From Dyadobacter sp. CY356 (GTDB lineage: Bacteria; Bacteroidota; Bacteroidia; Cytophagales; Spirosomataceae), in assembly GCF_021440195.1 (NCBI RefSeq), contig NZ_JAJTSZ010000006.1:62001-126000 (forward strand): a stretch of 64,000 nucleotides of DNA, read 5' to 3'. Both the position numbers and the translations under genes were made by a program. Shown here one piece after another: positions 19,309 to 28,902 of this stretch. The notes under the pieces are model-generated. The model did not search any database, had not been told where the DNA came from, and saw only the letters and a list, made by a program, of their open reading frames with translations. Position 1 is the stretch's first letter. Each line of letters starts with the position of its first letter.

Positions 19309-19878
19309 TTATGCTACCCTTAATGCAAAATTACCTACATCAAAAATTTCCCTAAGTTCATTCAGTGCTTTACGAATTCTTGATTTAACAGTTCCCAGTG
19401 GTAAACTTAATTTTTCTGAAACTTCTTCATGCGTATATCCCTGAAAGTAAACCAGATCTATTAAGATACTTTTCTCCGGAAGTAGTCTGGAAACAATCGC
19501 ACGAATATCTATTGTGGCCGGAATCGGATTAAAAATAACATTATTTCCCATTTCTGATTCAGCCACAGTATCCCAGCTTACCACGTTTTCCTTTTTAACA
19601 TCAATCCTCAAACGGTCTATGGCAGTATTTCTTGCAACATTCAGAATCCAGGTAAAAAGTGTCCCTTTTTCTGTGTTATAACTGTCAATATTTTTCCAGA
19701 TCTTTAAAAAAGAATCCTGCATTACATCTGCTGCTTTTTCTTCATCTTTTACAATTTTCATTATGATCCCATACAAGGCAGAAGCATAATGATCATAAAG
19801 ATATTCGAAAGCTTCTTTACTGTTACCCTTCAAAGAAGATATCAGTTCGAGTTCGGTGTATGCAGATTTGCTTATCAT
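19309..19878 (-). CDS. ECF-type RNA polymerase sigma factor
   Basis: A 189-residue sigma-70 family protein with only regions 2 and 4, as in extracytoplasmic-function sigma factors. Region 2 spans about residues 20-95 (FEYLYDHYASALYGI, DVMQDSFLKIWKNIDSY, TWILNVARNTAIDRLR). Region 4 covers about 125-180, with the helix-turn-helix YTHEEVSEKLSLPLGTVKSR. It directs RNA polymerase to a small set of promoters, often for envelope stress. No anti-sigma gene adjoins it, which is unusual for the class: downstream is a terminator and upstream a divergent beta-lactamase-like gene. Its regulator must be elsewhere, or control is transcriptional. Confidence 0.93.
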   Translation of the reverse strand: MISKSAYTELELISSLKGNSKEAFEYLYDHYASALYGIIMKIVKDEEKAADVMQDSFLKIWKNIDSYNTEKGTLFTWILNVARNTAIDRLRIDVKKENVVSWDTVAESEMGNNVIFNPIPATIDIRAIVSRLLPEKSILIDLVYFQGYTHEEVSEKLSLPLGTVKSRIRKALNELREIFDVGNFALRVA

Positions 19879-20249
19879 CTTTTTGAAATTATGTGGTTAA
19901 TCCGGGTAAGTTTGACAGCTATATCAGCCTTTCATTTGCCACCTGTACAAATTATGTTCCCATACCCCATGATTTTAAATGTGTGTATCCTTTCCCTCTA
20001 TACTGTGGATTTAGTATTTGAACTGATTACATTTAAAATTGAATTTCCACAGATTACACAAAAACTGAGGAAATTATTATTTGCCGCCATGGAATCCATT
20101 CCACACTTTTGAATAATATATTTATGTTATTCTTTTCCAAATTTTAAATCGTGCGAATCAAATAATTCATTATTAGTAAATTAGTCACCCGTTGTATATT
20201 TATAAAATCAATTTAAGCTGGCGAATTTTTCCACATCTCCTTTTGGCAT
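19879..20249. other. Divergent promoter region between ECF sigma and beta-lactamase-like genes
   Basis: A 371-bp AT-rich gap between two divergently transcribed genes. It must contain both promoters. I see no strong palindrome and no copy of the paired operator found at the permease units. Confidence 0.5.
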
Positions 20250-21179
20250 ATGAAACAACAATTTTTTATAGCTCTATTATTACTCCTTAGTTTTACCGCT
20301 GCTGCGCAAAGTACAAGTTCAATTCATTCCGATCCCGACAAAAAACTTACAGAAAAACTGGAAAAAGCAATGGCCGGATTTAAAGGAAGTGCAGGAGTTT
20401 ATGTAAGGAATTTAAAAACAAACAAGTCCGCATCCGTCAATTCTGACACCATCTTCCCGACCGCCAGTATGGTTAAAATACCCATTATGATCGGCGTTTT
20501 TGACAAGATTAACAAAGGTGAACTTCAATTTGATCAGCTCCTCACCTACCGTGATTCACTTAAATATGATGATGGTATTACAGGCTCGTTTCGTGACAGC
20601 GCTAAAATCGCGTTACCAAAGGTTATTCATTTAATGATATCGCTTAGCGATAATACGGGCAGTTTATGGTTACAGGCACTGGCAGGAGGCGGGGTGACAA
20701 TCAATCAATGGCTGGAAACGAATGGATTTATCAGTACCCGCGTGAACTCCCGAACACCCGGGCGCAAACAAAATCAGGCAACCTATGGCTGGGGACAGAC
20801 AACGCCGCGCGAAATGGCCGAATTGATGGTGATGATAAGACAAGGAAAAGTGGTCAGCCCGGCAGCTAGTGAAAGAATGTACCGATATTTAGGTATGCAG
20901 TTCTGGGACGGTGAAGCGTTGTCGCAAATTCCACCTTTTATAAAAACAGGAGCAAAAAGTGGTGCGGTAAATCAGGCAAAATCAGAAGTTGTGATGGTAA
21001 ACGCGCCTCATGGTGATTATGTTTTTTGTATTACAACCAAAAACCAGCAGGATGAACGCTGGCAAAGAGACAACGAAGGATATAATCTGATACGCAAAAT
21101 GTCCGAAATAATCTGGAATCATTTCGAGCCGAAGAGTAAATGGAAACCGGTTTCGGGATATGAAAAATGGTGGTTTTAA
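20250..21179 (+). CDS. Class A beta-lactamase-like serine hydrolase lacking Glu166
   Basis: A 309-residue protein with a signal peptide ending around AAAQ-20. It has the class A active-site series in order: S73-M-V-K76 (SxxK), S133-D-N135 (SDN) and K232-T-G234 (KTG). The SxxK-to-SDN distance of 60 residues equals that of true class A enzymes. The omega-loop region after SDN, about residues 160-185, contains SRTPGRKQNQATYGWGQ and no glutamate, so the deacylating base Glu166 seems to be missing. Without it the protein would be expected to acylate but deacylate slowly, acting as a penicillin-binding or peptidase-like protein rather than a good beta-lactamase. Periplasmic. Monocistronic, closed by a strong hairpin. 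Confidence 0.85.
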   Translation: MKQQFFIALLLLLSFTAAAQSTSSIHSDPDKKLTEKLEKAMAGFKGSAGVYVRNLKTNKSASVNSDTIFPTASMVKIPIMIGVFDKINKGELQFDQLLTYRDSLKYDDGITGSFRDSAKIALPKVIHLMISLSDNTGSLWLQALAGGGVTINQWLETNGFISTRVNSRTPGRKQNQATYGWGQTTPREMAELMVMIRQGKVVSPAASERMYRYLGMQFWDGEALSQIPPFIKTGAKSGAVNQAKSEVVMVNAPHGDYVFCITTKNQQDERWQRDNEGYNLIRKMSEIIWNHFEPKSKWKPVSGYEKWWF

Positions 21180-21180
21180 A

Positions 21181-21217
21181 TTGAAGAATTCTTACCCAAA
21201 AGGTAAGAATTCTTCAA
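21181..21217. terminator. Bidirectional terminator between convergent genes
   Basis: A perfect 16-bp stem: TTGAAGAATTCTTACC (21181-21196), loop CAAAA, then GGTAAGAATTCTTCAA (21202-21217). It starts one base after the beta-lactamase-like stop codon and ends 16 bp from the stop of the convergent gene at 21233, so it can end transcripts from both sides. Confidence 0.85.
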
Positions 21218-21232
21218 AATCCATGTAAAAGT

Positions 21233-21526
21233 TTACGCCGTAGCACGGCTTTTCTGCAACAGCCAGCGACTTTCTTTTTTGACAAAAGTAATCGGAACAT
21301 ACTCATCATTTGGCGCGCCGATGTAGTAAACCGCCCATTCGGGATCCTGATGCGAAAGCATTTCACTGATGCAATCCGCACGATGTCCGTTTGGATTCGA
21401 GCAATTGTCCCAATAAAAAAGCTCAACACGGTAATGAAGCTGCTCTTTCAGCCCATTGACAGTCACTTCAATTTCGATTTCATGTCTTCCTGGAATATTT
21501 GGAATCGGGATAGCTATATGGCTCAT
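21233..21526 (-). CDS. Small uncharacterised protein at the end of a permease operon
   Basis: A 97-residue protein that I cannot assign to a family. It has no signal peptide or membrane segment. The first half alternates hydrophobic and polar residues (HEIEIEVTVNGLKEQLHYRVELFYW), suggesting beta strands. The middle has two cysteines in a polar stretch (DNCSNPNGHRADC). The end is basic (KKESRWLLQKSRATA). It starts 25 bp after the permease at 21552 and is followed by a strong terminator, so it is very probably the last gene of the six-gene unit beginning at 31856. That makes a cytoplasmic accessory or metal-binding role possible, but this is only context. Confidence 0.7.
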   Translation of the reverse strand: MSHIAIPIPNIPGRHEIEIEVTVNGLKEQLHYRVELFYWDNCSNPNGHRADCISEMLSHQDPEWAVYYIGAPNDEYVPITFVKKESRWLLQKSRATA

Positions 21527-21551
21527 ATAATTGATGTTTAGATGTGTCTTT

Positions 21552-23927
21552 TTAGTCTGTTTTAAGAGATTTTACCGGGTTCATGAGTGCTGCTTTGATG
21601 CTTTGGAAACTTACGGTGAATATCGTGATAACCATGGCCATAAGGCCTGCTAATGCAAAAACCCACCAGGCTATTTCAATCCGCTCTGAAAAATCCTGTA
21701 ACCATTGATGCATTAAATACCAGGCAACAGGTGTCGCCAGCAGAATTGAAATGAAAACCAGCTTAAAAAAATCTTTTGACAGCAACGCTACTACGCTCGT
21801 GACACTGGCACCCAGAACCTTGCGAACCCCGATTTCCTTCGTACGTGTTTCTGCTGTAAATGTGACCAAACCAAAAAGACCCATGCAGGCAATGAAAATG
21901 GCAAAAGCGGTGAAGATGGTAAACATTTTTGCCATTCGGATTTCGGTCTTAAAGGTATCATTGAAAGCATCGTCGAGAAAGTAGTATTCAAAAGGTTTGT
22001 CGGCCGAATATTTTTTATAAATACTTTCTATCGATTTGATCTTTTCAACAATATTGGATTTAGGATCCATTTTGGCGAATAAAATCCCGGAGCTTTGTTC
22101 ATTAGCCAACATATTAGTCGTGTCACTGATAATAAAAAGTCCCATAGGAAGTTTTTCATCTTTGGTTGATGCAAAACGGAAGTTTCTTAAAATGCCTACA
22201 ACCGTTCTGTTAAATACTTTTTGTCCGAGAGGATCTCCTTTTAAACCTAATTCTTTTATCGCCGACTCATTCAGCAGCATTCCATTTCCGTTTTTCCACG
22301 AACTGCCCTCCGGCTTAACTTTCCAGGCCAATCCGAGCGTATTTATATAATTGGCATCAACTTCGGCATAGGATATACTCACATCTTTCTGTGTTGATTT
22401 ATTCTGAGAAAAAAACATGTTATACCCCTTGTATAATCCAGTACTGGAAAAAGCAACCTGTTCGACACCAGTCAGTTCAGCTATTTCATTTTTAAATGAA
22501 AAATAATTTTTGCCGATGGATCCACTTATCGGGATGTTCAGCATCTGGTCTTTATTAAGCCCCAATTTGACATTTTGCATAAATGACAACTGCTGCTGAA
22601 TGATTAAGCTGCAAACAATCAGTGCGATGGAAACTGTAAACTGGAAAACCATAAAGACCTTTCTTAAACCAGCACCTTTTTGCTGGCTTCCCAATCGTCC
22701 TTTTAATACTTCAATCGGAGAAAATCCGGACAAAATCAATGCGGGATAACTTCCCGCAATGAAAGCGCTAAAAAGCAAAATACCGCTTAGTATGGCTATG
22801 AATGATGGAGTTAAAAGAAACGAAGCGTCAATATTTAGATTTAGTAAATTATAAAATGGCTGGCGCATAAGCTCGACCAGGACAAAAGACAAACCAAACG
22901 CAATACAGCAAACCAAAATTGATTCAGTGTAAAATTGTTTGATCAAACCGCTTCTCCCTGCCCCCGCAACTTTACGAACGCCTACTTCCTTTGCCCGCTG
23001 TGTCGCCCTGGCTGTGGTGAGACTCATGTAATTAAAAAGTGCCAGAAATGGTATTAATGAAGCAATACCGGCAAAAATTTTGATCAGTTTGATATTCCCC
23101 CCTGAATCCGTTGAATTATTTCCAAGATGAACAGTTGTAAACCCTTCCAACGAGTAATCAGCTTTTTTATCAAAATCATCCATTTCAATACCTGCTGTAA
23201 GAATTTTTTTCTCTACTTTTTTAACAGAATTTTCAGAATCCAGTAAAAGATAGGTATTGAAGGCACCGGCATGTTCCCAAATTTCTTTACCGTTTTGATT
23301 TAGCTGAGGTATTGTTGTAATGGATGCAACAAAATCAAAATTGAAAGTAGAATTGGAAGGAGGATTTTCCGCGACTCCGGTAATTTCGAATACATGTTTT
23401 CCTTCATACAAAAGTGTTTTCCCAACAGGATCAGTATCACCAAAATATTTCTTTGCGGCGCGTTCTGAAATCACCATGGTATAAGGCCTGTTCAATATTT
23501 CACTTTTATTGCCTTCCCTTAATTTAAAAGAGAATACTTTGAAAAAAGAAGGGTCTGCAAACATGAAGTATTTTTCACTGAATAAGGCTGACGAATTTTC
23601 TGAATTTTTAATCACCACAGCCTGATAGGATTCTCTTACCCGCACAAAGTCCTGGATTTCAGGAGTTGACTGTTTAAGAAATGGACCCAGTTTTGCATTG
23701 AAATTCTTGAATTGCATCTCATGCCCGTCCATCTTTACCTTCGCCAGCACCCCATAAATCCTGTCACCGTTTTTATGAAACTTATCATAACTATACTCAT
23801 GCATCACAAACATGAGTATCAGCATGGAAACGGCCATACCCATTGCCAGTCCAACGATATTGATGAAGGAATAATCCTTATGCTTCCAAATATTCCTTGC
23901 AGCGATTTTCAGGTAGTTTTTGAACAT
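21552..23927 (-). CDS. FtsX/MacB-type ABC transporter permease (791 aa)
   Basis: N-terminus MFKNYLKIAARNI, first helix about residues 20-42, MacB_PCD, helices with the first FtsX signature KEVGVRKVAGA, loop FSPIEVLKGR, second MacB_PCD, and final helices with KEIGVRKVLGA. The end is NPVKSLKTD, a small variant of the shared tail. It has no nucleotide-binding domain. The gap to the permease upstream (23943) is 15 bp and to the small gene downstream 25 bp, so it belongs to the unit that starts at 31856 under operator C. Substrate unknown. Confidence 0.95.
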   Translation of the reverse strand: MFKNYLKIAARNIWKHKDYSFINIVGLAMGMAVSMLILMFVMHEYSYDKFHKNGDRIYGVLAKVKMDGHEMQFKNFNAKLGPFLKQSTPEIQDFVRVRESYQAVVIKNSENSSALFSEKYFMFADPSFFKVFSFKLREGNKSEILNRPYTMVISERAAKKYFGDTDPVGKTLLYEGKHVFEITGVAENPPSNSTFNFDFVASITTIPQLNQNGKEIWEHAGAFNTYLLLDSENSVKKVEKKILTAGIEMDDFDKKADYSLEGFTTVHLGNNSTDSGGNIKLIKIFAGIASLIPFLALFNYMSLTTARATQRAKEVGVRKVAGAGRSGLIKQFYTESILVCCIAFGLSFVLVELMRQPFYNLLNLNIDASFLLTPSFIAILSGILLFSAFIAGSYPALILSGFSPIEVLKGRLGSQQKGAGLRKVFMVFQFTVSIALIVCSLIIQQQLSFMQNVKLGLNKDQMLNIPISGSIGKNYFSFKNEIAELTGVEQVAFSSTGLYKGYNMFFSQNKSTQKDVSISYAEVDANYINTLGLAWKVKPEGSSWKNGNGMLLNESAIKELGLKGDPLGQKVFNRTVVGILRNFRFASTKDEKLPMGLFIISDTTNMLANEQSSGILFAKMDPKSNIVEKIKSIESIYKKYSADKPFEYYFLDDAFNDTFKTEIRMAKMFTIFTAFAIFIACMGLFGLVTFTAETRTKEIGVRKVLGASVTSVVALLSKDFFKLVFISILLATPVAWYLMHQWLQDFSERIEIAWWVFALAGLMAMVITIFTVSFQSIKAALMNPVKSLKTD

Positions 23928-23942
23928 GAGAAGTAAGGTTTA

Positions 23943-26411
23943 TTATTCTGAACGAAGAGATTTTACAGGATTGGCCAGGGCCACTTTTATACTTTGAAAA
24001 CTTATGGTGATCAAAGAAATCACAATGGCTGTTACCGCTGCAATGGCGAAAATCTTCCAGGAAACATCGACACGATAAGCGTAATTTTGCAGCCATTTAT
24101 TCATTGCATACCACGCCAGAGGCGTAGATAAAACAATAGCAATAAATACAAGTTTTAGAAAATCTCTCGACAACAAACCCACCAGGCCAAAAACGGAAGC
24201 ACCCAATACTTTCCGGATCCCGATTTCCTTGGTGCGTTGTTCAGCTGTAAACGCGGCCAATGCGAATAATCCCAGACAGCCAATAAACAAGGCAAGAATT
24301 GTAAAAACACCCAGCACAGTACTTGTTTTTGCTTCCGAAACGTAAAGACGCGAAAAGGAAGAATCAAGGAAATCATGTTCAAAAGGTGCCTCGGGAACGG
24401 AAGCTTTCCAGAGCTTTTCCACTTTCTGAATCACGGCCTTCTCTGAACCCGGAGATAATCTTATGGCTACGTTTGAATCCCAGGTCTGATAACTTTTGGA
24501 AGATTCGTTAAAGATCGCAATCGGTTCAATGGCCAGTTTAACGGATCCATTATAAAAATTTTTCATCACACCAATTACTTGAAAACGCTGGTTTCTATTC
24601 CCTGGATACCGCATCCATTTTCCAACAGCATTTTCCCAGCCCATGGCTTTTACAGCCGCTTCGTTTAAGATCACGCTGGACGAATCGCTTTTGGTATTGG
24701 ATAAGAAATTGCGTCCGGCAATAATTTCTATTCCTAATGTCGGAATAAAATTCATGTCCGTCATAAATGAACTCAGGAGCAGACTTTTTACAACGGCATG
24801 TTTTTGATCTCCTTGTTCCGGCTCATAATAATCTGCAAAACTTCCCAGAGATGGCAGGTAAGTGGCATAAGTAGAACTGACAACAGCAGGGATCTGCGAC
24901 AATTGCTGACGAAAAGTTTCTTTGGCAGAAGTGTTTCCCAGATGCCGTGCGTTTTTTATGATCAAAACATTTTCACGCTGCAAACCGGGAGAAATTTTTG
25001 TTGCAAAATGTAATTGCTGGTATACCACAAAAGCGCCCAACATCAGCACGATGGATACCGAAAATTGAAAAACAACCAAACCATTACGCAAGAACATGTG
25101 ACCTCCGGTAGCGGCTGTACCAGACATCTTCGAAATATCAACAGTTTTGGATTTTGAAAAATAAAAAGCAGGATATAAACCGCAAGCCAAACCAGTTAAA
25201 AGTGGCAACAGCACAACAAAAGGCAATATTCTGAAAGAATAAAGATCTTCAATTTCCAATCTTAATCCTGTAAGTTTATTAAAGAAAGGTAGAGTTATTG
25301 ACGTTAATACGGCAGCCAGCATCATCGCGATCAGACTAAACAAAATCGATTCAGTCAAAAACTGCCCGACCAGAACATTCTTGTTTGAACCCAGTGCACG
25401 CCGGATCCCAACCTCTCTGGTGCGTTTGATCGACCTGGCTGTCGACAGATTCATGAAGTTGACGCAGGCAAGCAGAAGTATCAACCCGCCGACAATAGCG
25501 AAAATATTCACCTGCTGCTTATCTCCAAGCGTTGACAGCCGGGAATAAAAACCTGCTGCATTCAGGTGCAAAGATTTCAGAGGAATTAACTTGACATCCA
25601 GCCTGTCGCCATTTTGCAACTGTTTCAGAAAATCTTGTCCTACCCGTTCGTATGCCGCCGGGGCATACCGTTTTACCATATCCGGGAATTTCGCTTCAAG
25701 CACCGCCAAGGTTTCCGGCGTTGGTTTTTCACGGAATTTAGCCCAGGTATCAACTTGCAGCCAGATCCAGCTCCAGGCAAAATTTTCGACAACATGAAAA
25801 TTTTGCATTGGCAATAAAAAGTCAAATTGAACGGAGGACGTTTCGGGAAGATCTTTTAGTATGCCCGTAACCGTATAAATGTTTCCATTGATTTCAAGAG
25901 CCTGTCCAATTGGTGATACAGAGCCAAAATATTTTTCAGCAGTTTTTTCTGTCAATACCAAACTGCCGGACTTATCCAGGGCTGACAAATTGCCTTCCTT
26001 CATCGGGAAAGCAAATAATTTCAAAAATAAAGTATCCGCCGCGATGGCCGTCGTTTCATTATATTGCAGCGGTTCAGTGCCTGAAATGCTGCGTCGAACG
26101 ATTGCACTTCCGAGATTAAATGTCCTGGCCGTCATCTCGATTTCCGGATAGTCGGTTGCCAGTCTTGGCCCAAGTGGTGGCGGTGTGTTGGTTGTTTTTC
26201 CTTCCTCACCGCCCATTTTAAAATCAAGCGCTACCGAGAATATCCGGTCTGCATCAGGCAGAAATTCATCAAAACTTCTTTCATAATAAACATAGATCCC
26301 GATAAGCCAGCACGCAGCCAATCCGACACCAAGGCCGGTCACATTCACAAGCGAGAAAAAAGTCTGCCGGCGAAAATTCCGGAGTGCTACCTTAATGTGA
26401 TTGCTTATCAT
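23943..26411 (-). CDS. FtsX/MacB-type ABC transporter permease (822 aa), altered cytoplasmic loop
   Basis: The longest permease of the set with an assigned start. The usual order is kept: helix, MacB_PCD, helices with signature REVGIRRALGS, a loop, helix, second MacB_PCD, three helices with KEIGIRKVLGA, and the end NPVKSLRSE. Unlike its paralogues, the loop before the fifth helix lacks the N-P-x-x-x-L-K-G pattern and reads SKSKTVDISKMSGTAATGG. That loop is cytoplasmic and might touch the ATPase, so this copy could couple differently or not at all. It sits 62 bp after the permease at 26474 and 15 bp before the next gene. Confidence 0.94.
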   Translation of the reverse strand: MISNHIKVALRNFRRQTFFSLVNVTGLGVGLAACWLIGIYVYYERSFDEFLPDADRIFSVALDFKMGGEEGKTTNTPPPLGPRLATDYPEIEMTARTFNLGSAIVRRSISGTEPLQYNETTAIAADTLFLKLFAFPMKEGNLSALDKSGSLVLTEKTAEKYFGSVSPIGQALEINGNIYTVTGILKDLPETSSVQFDFLLPMQNFHVVENFAWSWIWLQVDTWAKFREKPTPETLAVLEAKFPDMVKRYAPAAYERVGQDFLKQLQNGDRLDVKLIPLKSLHLNAAGFYSRLSTLGDKQQVNIFAIVGGLILLLACVNFMNLSTARSIKRTREVGIRRALGSNKNVLVGQFLTESILFSLIAMMLAAVLTSITLPFFNKLTGLRLEIEDLYSFRILPFVVLLPLLTGLACGLYPAFYFSKSKTVDISKMSGTAATGGHMFLRNGLVVFQFSVSIVLMLGAFVVYQQLHFATKISPGLQRENVLIIKNARHLGNTSAKETFRQQLSQIPAVVSSTYATYLPSLGSFADYYEPEQGDQKHAVVKSLLLSSFMTDMNFIPTLGIEIIAGRNFLSNTKSDSSSVILNEAAVKAMGWENAVGKWMRYPGNRNQRFQVIGVMKNFYNGSVKLAIEPIAIFNESSKSYQTWDSNVAIRLSPGSEKAVIQKVEKLWKASVPEAPFEHDFLDSSFSRLYVSEAKTSTVLGVFTILALFIGCLGLFALAAFTAEQRTKEIGIRKVLGASVFGLVGLLSRDFLKLVFIAIVLSTPLAWYAMNKWLQNYAYRVDVSWKIFAIAAVTAIVISLITISFQSIKVALANPVKSLRSE

Positions 26412-26473
26412 CGTTTTATCTTTAAGAAGTTAGGCAAAAAAAATCGCAAGAAGTATCATTTCAAAACAACCAT

Positions 26474-28894
26474 CTACTCCGATTTTAAAGACTTGACCGG
26501 GTTCATCAATGCGGCTTTTATCGATTGGAAACTTACCGTTGCCAAAGCAATCAGTATCGCCGAAATCCCGACAGCCACAAAAACCCAGAAACTGATTTCA
26601 ATGCGATAAGAGTAATTATCCAGCCATTTTTGCATAAAAAACCAGGCAAGCGGCGTGGCAATGATAATGGACAAAACGACCATTTTCACAAAATCTTCGG
26701 AAAGTGTATAGACAATACTTGAAATGCTGGCACCCAACACTTTGCGAACGCCAATTTCTTTCGTACGCTGTTCGATTACCATCAGGGCAACCGCAAATAA
26801 TCCCAGACATGAAAGTAAAATAGCAACTCCGGATGCCAGACTGAAAATCTGAGACAACCGTTCTTCTTCCCTATACCAGGAATCCGTATTTTCATCCATA
26901 TATGAACCGATAAATTCAGCCTGTGGAGCAACTTCTTTCCAAACAAGTTTCAACTTGTCCATCGCTCCGGCCAGACTTTGAGGAGTAACCCGAACAAAAA
27001 TATAACTGATTGGTTCAGAATGAGAAAGATGCAAAGTAATCGGCTTCTGATCTGCTTTCAGCGAGTACAAATGAAAATCAGGAACCAGACCAATAATCTG
27101 GTATTTAACTCCTGCCGTATCCGTTTGAAAATATTTCCCAACCGGATCCTTTTCCCCGATCATTTTGGCCATCTGCTCCGTAATAATCACCCTGTCCAGT
27201 GAGTCAGTTGGATATGCAGGATCAAATTCACGGCCATCAAGGAGTTTGATTCCAAGTGTTTTTGCGTATTCATAATCCACAGATACCCAGTCTGATGAAA
27301 TTTCTTTTTCCTTATAGGTAAACCCAATCACACTTCTGGATGTGCTGTGATCTTTCCCAACGCCAAGATTTACAGCACTTCCCGAAATACCAAGAATTGT
27401 CGGATCGTTGTCCAGTGCATTGTGCATTCTTCTTAGCACCTGCTGGCCATTTGCTTTGTTACCAACCGGAATGCTGATCACCTGATCCTTATTAAACCCA
27501 AGCGGTTGCGTGCGGAGAAAACCTACCTGCTGAATGGCTATAATGGTGCAGCAGATCAATAAACTGGACAAGGTGAATTGAGTCACGATCAGAGAATTAC
27601 GCAGGATTCCCGGACGCTTCAGGGTAATTTTTCCTTTTAAAACTTCAACAGCATTAAATTTCGACATTTGCCAAGCCGGATAACCGCCCGCAATGAGTGT
27701 GACAAGCACAAAAAGACCGAAAATAATAGCCAGAGACTCCGGCTGGAAAATATACTCCAGCGTTAATTTCGCTTTGAAAGTGGCATTAAATTGTGGCAGA
27801 AAAACGTAGGCAAGTAATAGTCCGGCAAGAAAACCGACAAAACAGATCATTGAAGTCTCTCCCCATATCTGGACAAAAAGCTGATTTTTGAGTGCCCCCA
27901 GTGATTTACGAACACCAACTTCCCTGGCGCGGGTGAATGACCGCGCAACACTAAGATTAATAAAATTGATACAGGCGATCAGCAGAATAAAAGTTGCGAT
28001 ACCCATTAAGGCATAAATCAAAATGGAAGAAGATGCGCCACCCGTGATGTCCTTATCAAAATGTATGTCAGCGAGTTTTTGTAATCTGACAGCAAAAATA
28101 TCACCGCGTTTGTCTGGTTTAGCTCCTTGTTTTTTCAGGGTAGTTATATTATCTGCAAAATATTTCTTTGAAAAAGATTTCAATCGTTTTTCAAAAGCTG
28201 CCTGATCGGCATTCGGTGTCAATTTTAAGTAAACCTTGTGTGACATGGCACCCCAATGGTCCTTTTGCTGCTGATATTGCTGATGGTTTTCGATACGGAT
28301 GAAGGCATCATATTGAATGGTTGAATTATCCGGGAAATCGCCGAGCACACCTGTGACAATGTATTGCTTCTGACTTCCTCCTTCCGATCCAAGTTGTATT
28401 TGTTTACCTACCGGATCTTCGCTACCAAAAACAGCTTTTGCCATATTCTGGCTGATTACAATATTGCTTAGGTCATTAAGCGCAGTTTCAGCACTTCCCT
28501 TTAGCATCGGAAAAGAAAATATTTTCAGAAAATCAGGGTCGGTTAGCATGACCTGTTTGTCAAAATACTTGCCTTTGTATTCAACCAGACTACTGCCGTT
28601 CATTAATCTTGTAGCGGCTTCTACTTCCGGATATTCTGCTTTTAAAGCTGGCGTAAGCGGCATAGGCATGGAACTGGCTTTCTCTTCTTTTTCAGGATTG
28701 TTTGAAAACAGATAAGCCTGAAAAATCCGGTCGCCGTCCTTGTGGAAACCGTCGAAAGACAACTGAAAATAAGCGGTCAGAAAGAGAAAAATGCTGATAC
28801 AAAAAGCGACAGAAAGCCCGACAATGTTAATCGAAGCATAACCCTTACTTTTCCAGAGATTTCTGAATGCAATTTTGAAGTAATTACGTATCAT
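26474..28894 (-). CDS. FtsX/MacB-type ABC transporter permease (806 aa)
   Basis: N-terminus MIRNYFKIAFRNL, helix, MacB_PCD, helices with the first signature REVGVRKSLGA, loop FNAVEVLKGK, fifth helix, second MacB_PCD, and C-terminal helices with KEIGVRKVLGA, ending NPVKSLKSE. The first helix contains more polar and aromatic residues (FCISIFLFLTAYFQ) than in the paralogues. It begins 8 bp after the 186-residue gene at 28903, so the two are certainly cotranscribed. Energy must come from a separate ATPase. Substrate unknown. Confidence 0.95.
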   Translation of the reverse strand: MIRNYFKIAFRNLWKSKGYASINIVGLSVAFCISIFLFLTAYFQLSFDGFHKDGDRIFQAYLFSNNPEKEEKASSMPMPLTPALKAEYPEVEAATRLMNGSSLVEYKGKYFDKQVMLTDPDFLKIFSFPMLKGSAETALNDLSNIVISQNMAKAVFGSEDPVGKQIQLGSEGGSQKQYIVTGVLGDFPDNSTIQYDAFIRIENHQQYQQQKDHWGAMSHKVYLKLTPNADQAAFEKRLKSFSKKYFADNITTLKKQGAKPDKRGDIFAVRLQKLADIHFDKDITGGASSSILIYALMGIATFILLIACINFINLSVARSFTRAREVGVRKSLGALKNQLFVQIWGETSMICFVGFLAGLLLAYVFLPQFNATFKAKLTLEYIFQPESLAIIFGLFVLVTLIAGGYPAWQMSKFNAVEVLKGKITLKRPGILRNSLIVTQFTLSSLLICCTIIAIQQVGFLRTQPLGFNKDQVISIPVGNKANGQQVLRRMHNALDNDPTILGISGSAVNLGVGKDHSTSRSVIGFTYKEKEISSDWVSVDYEYAKTLGIKLLDGREFDPAYPTDSLDRVIITEQMAKMIGEKDPVGKYFQTDTAGVKYQIIGLVPDFHLYSLKADQKPITLHLSHSEPISYIFVRVTPQSLAGAMDKLKLVWKEVAPQAEFIGSYMDENTDSWYREEERLSQIFSLASGVAILLSCLGLFAVALMVIEQRTKEIGVRKVLGASISSIVYTLSEDFVKMVVLSIIIATPLAWFFMQKWLDNYSYRIEISFWVFVAVGISAILIALATVSFQSIKAALMNPVKSLKSE

Positions 28895-28902
28895 ATCATT
28901 GG

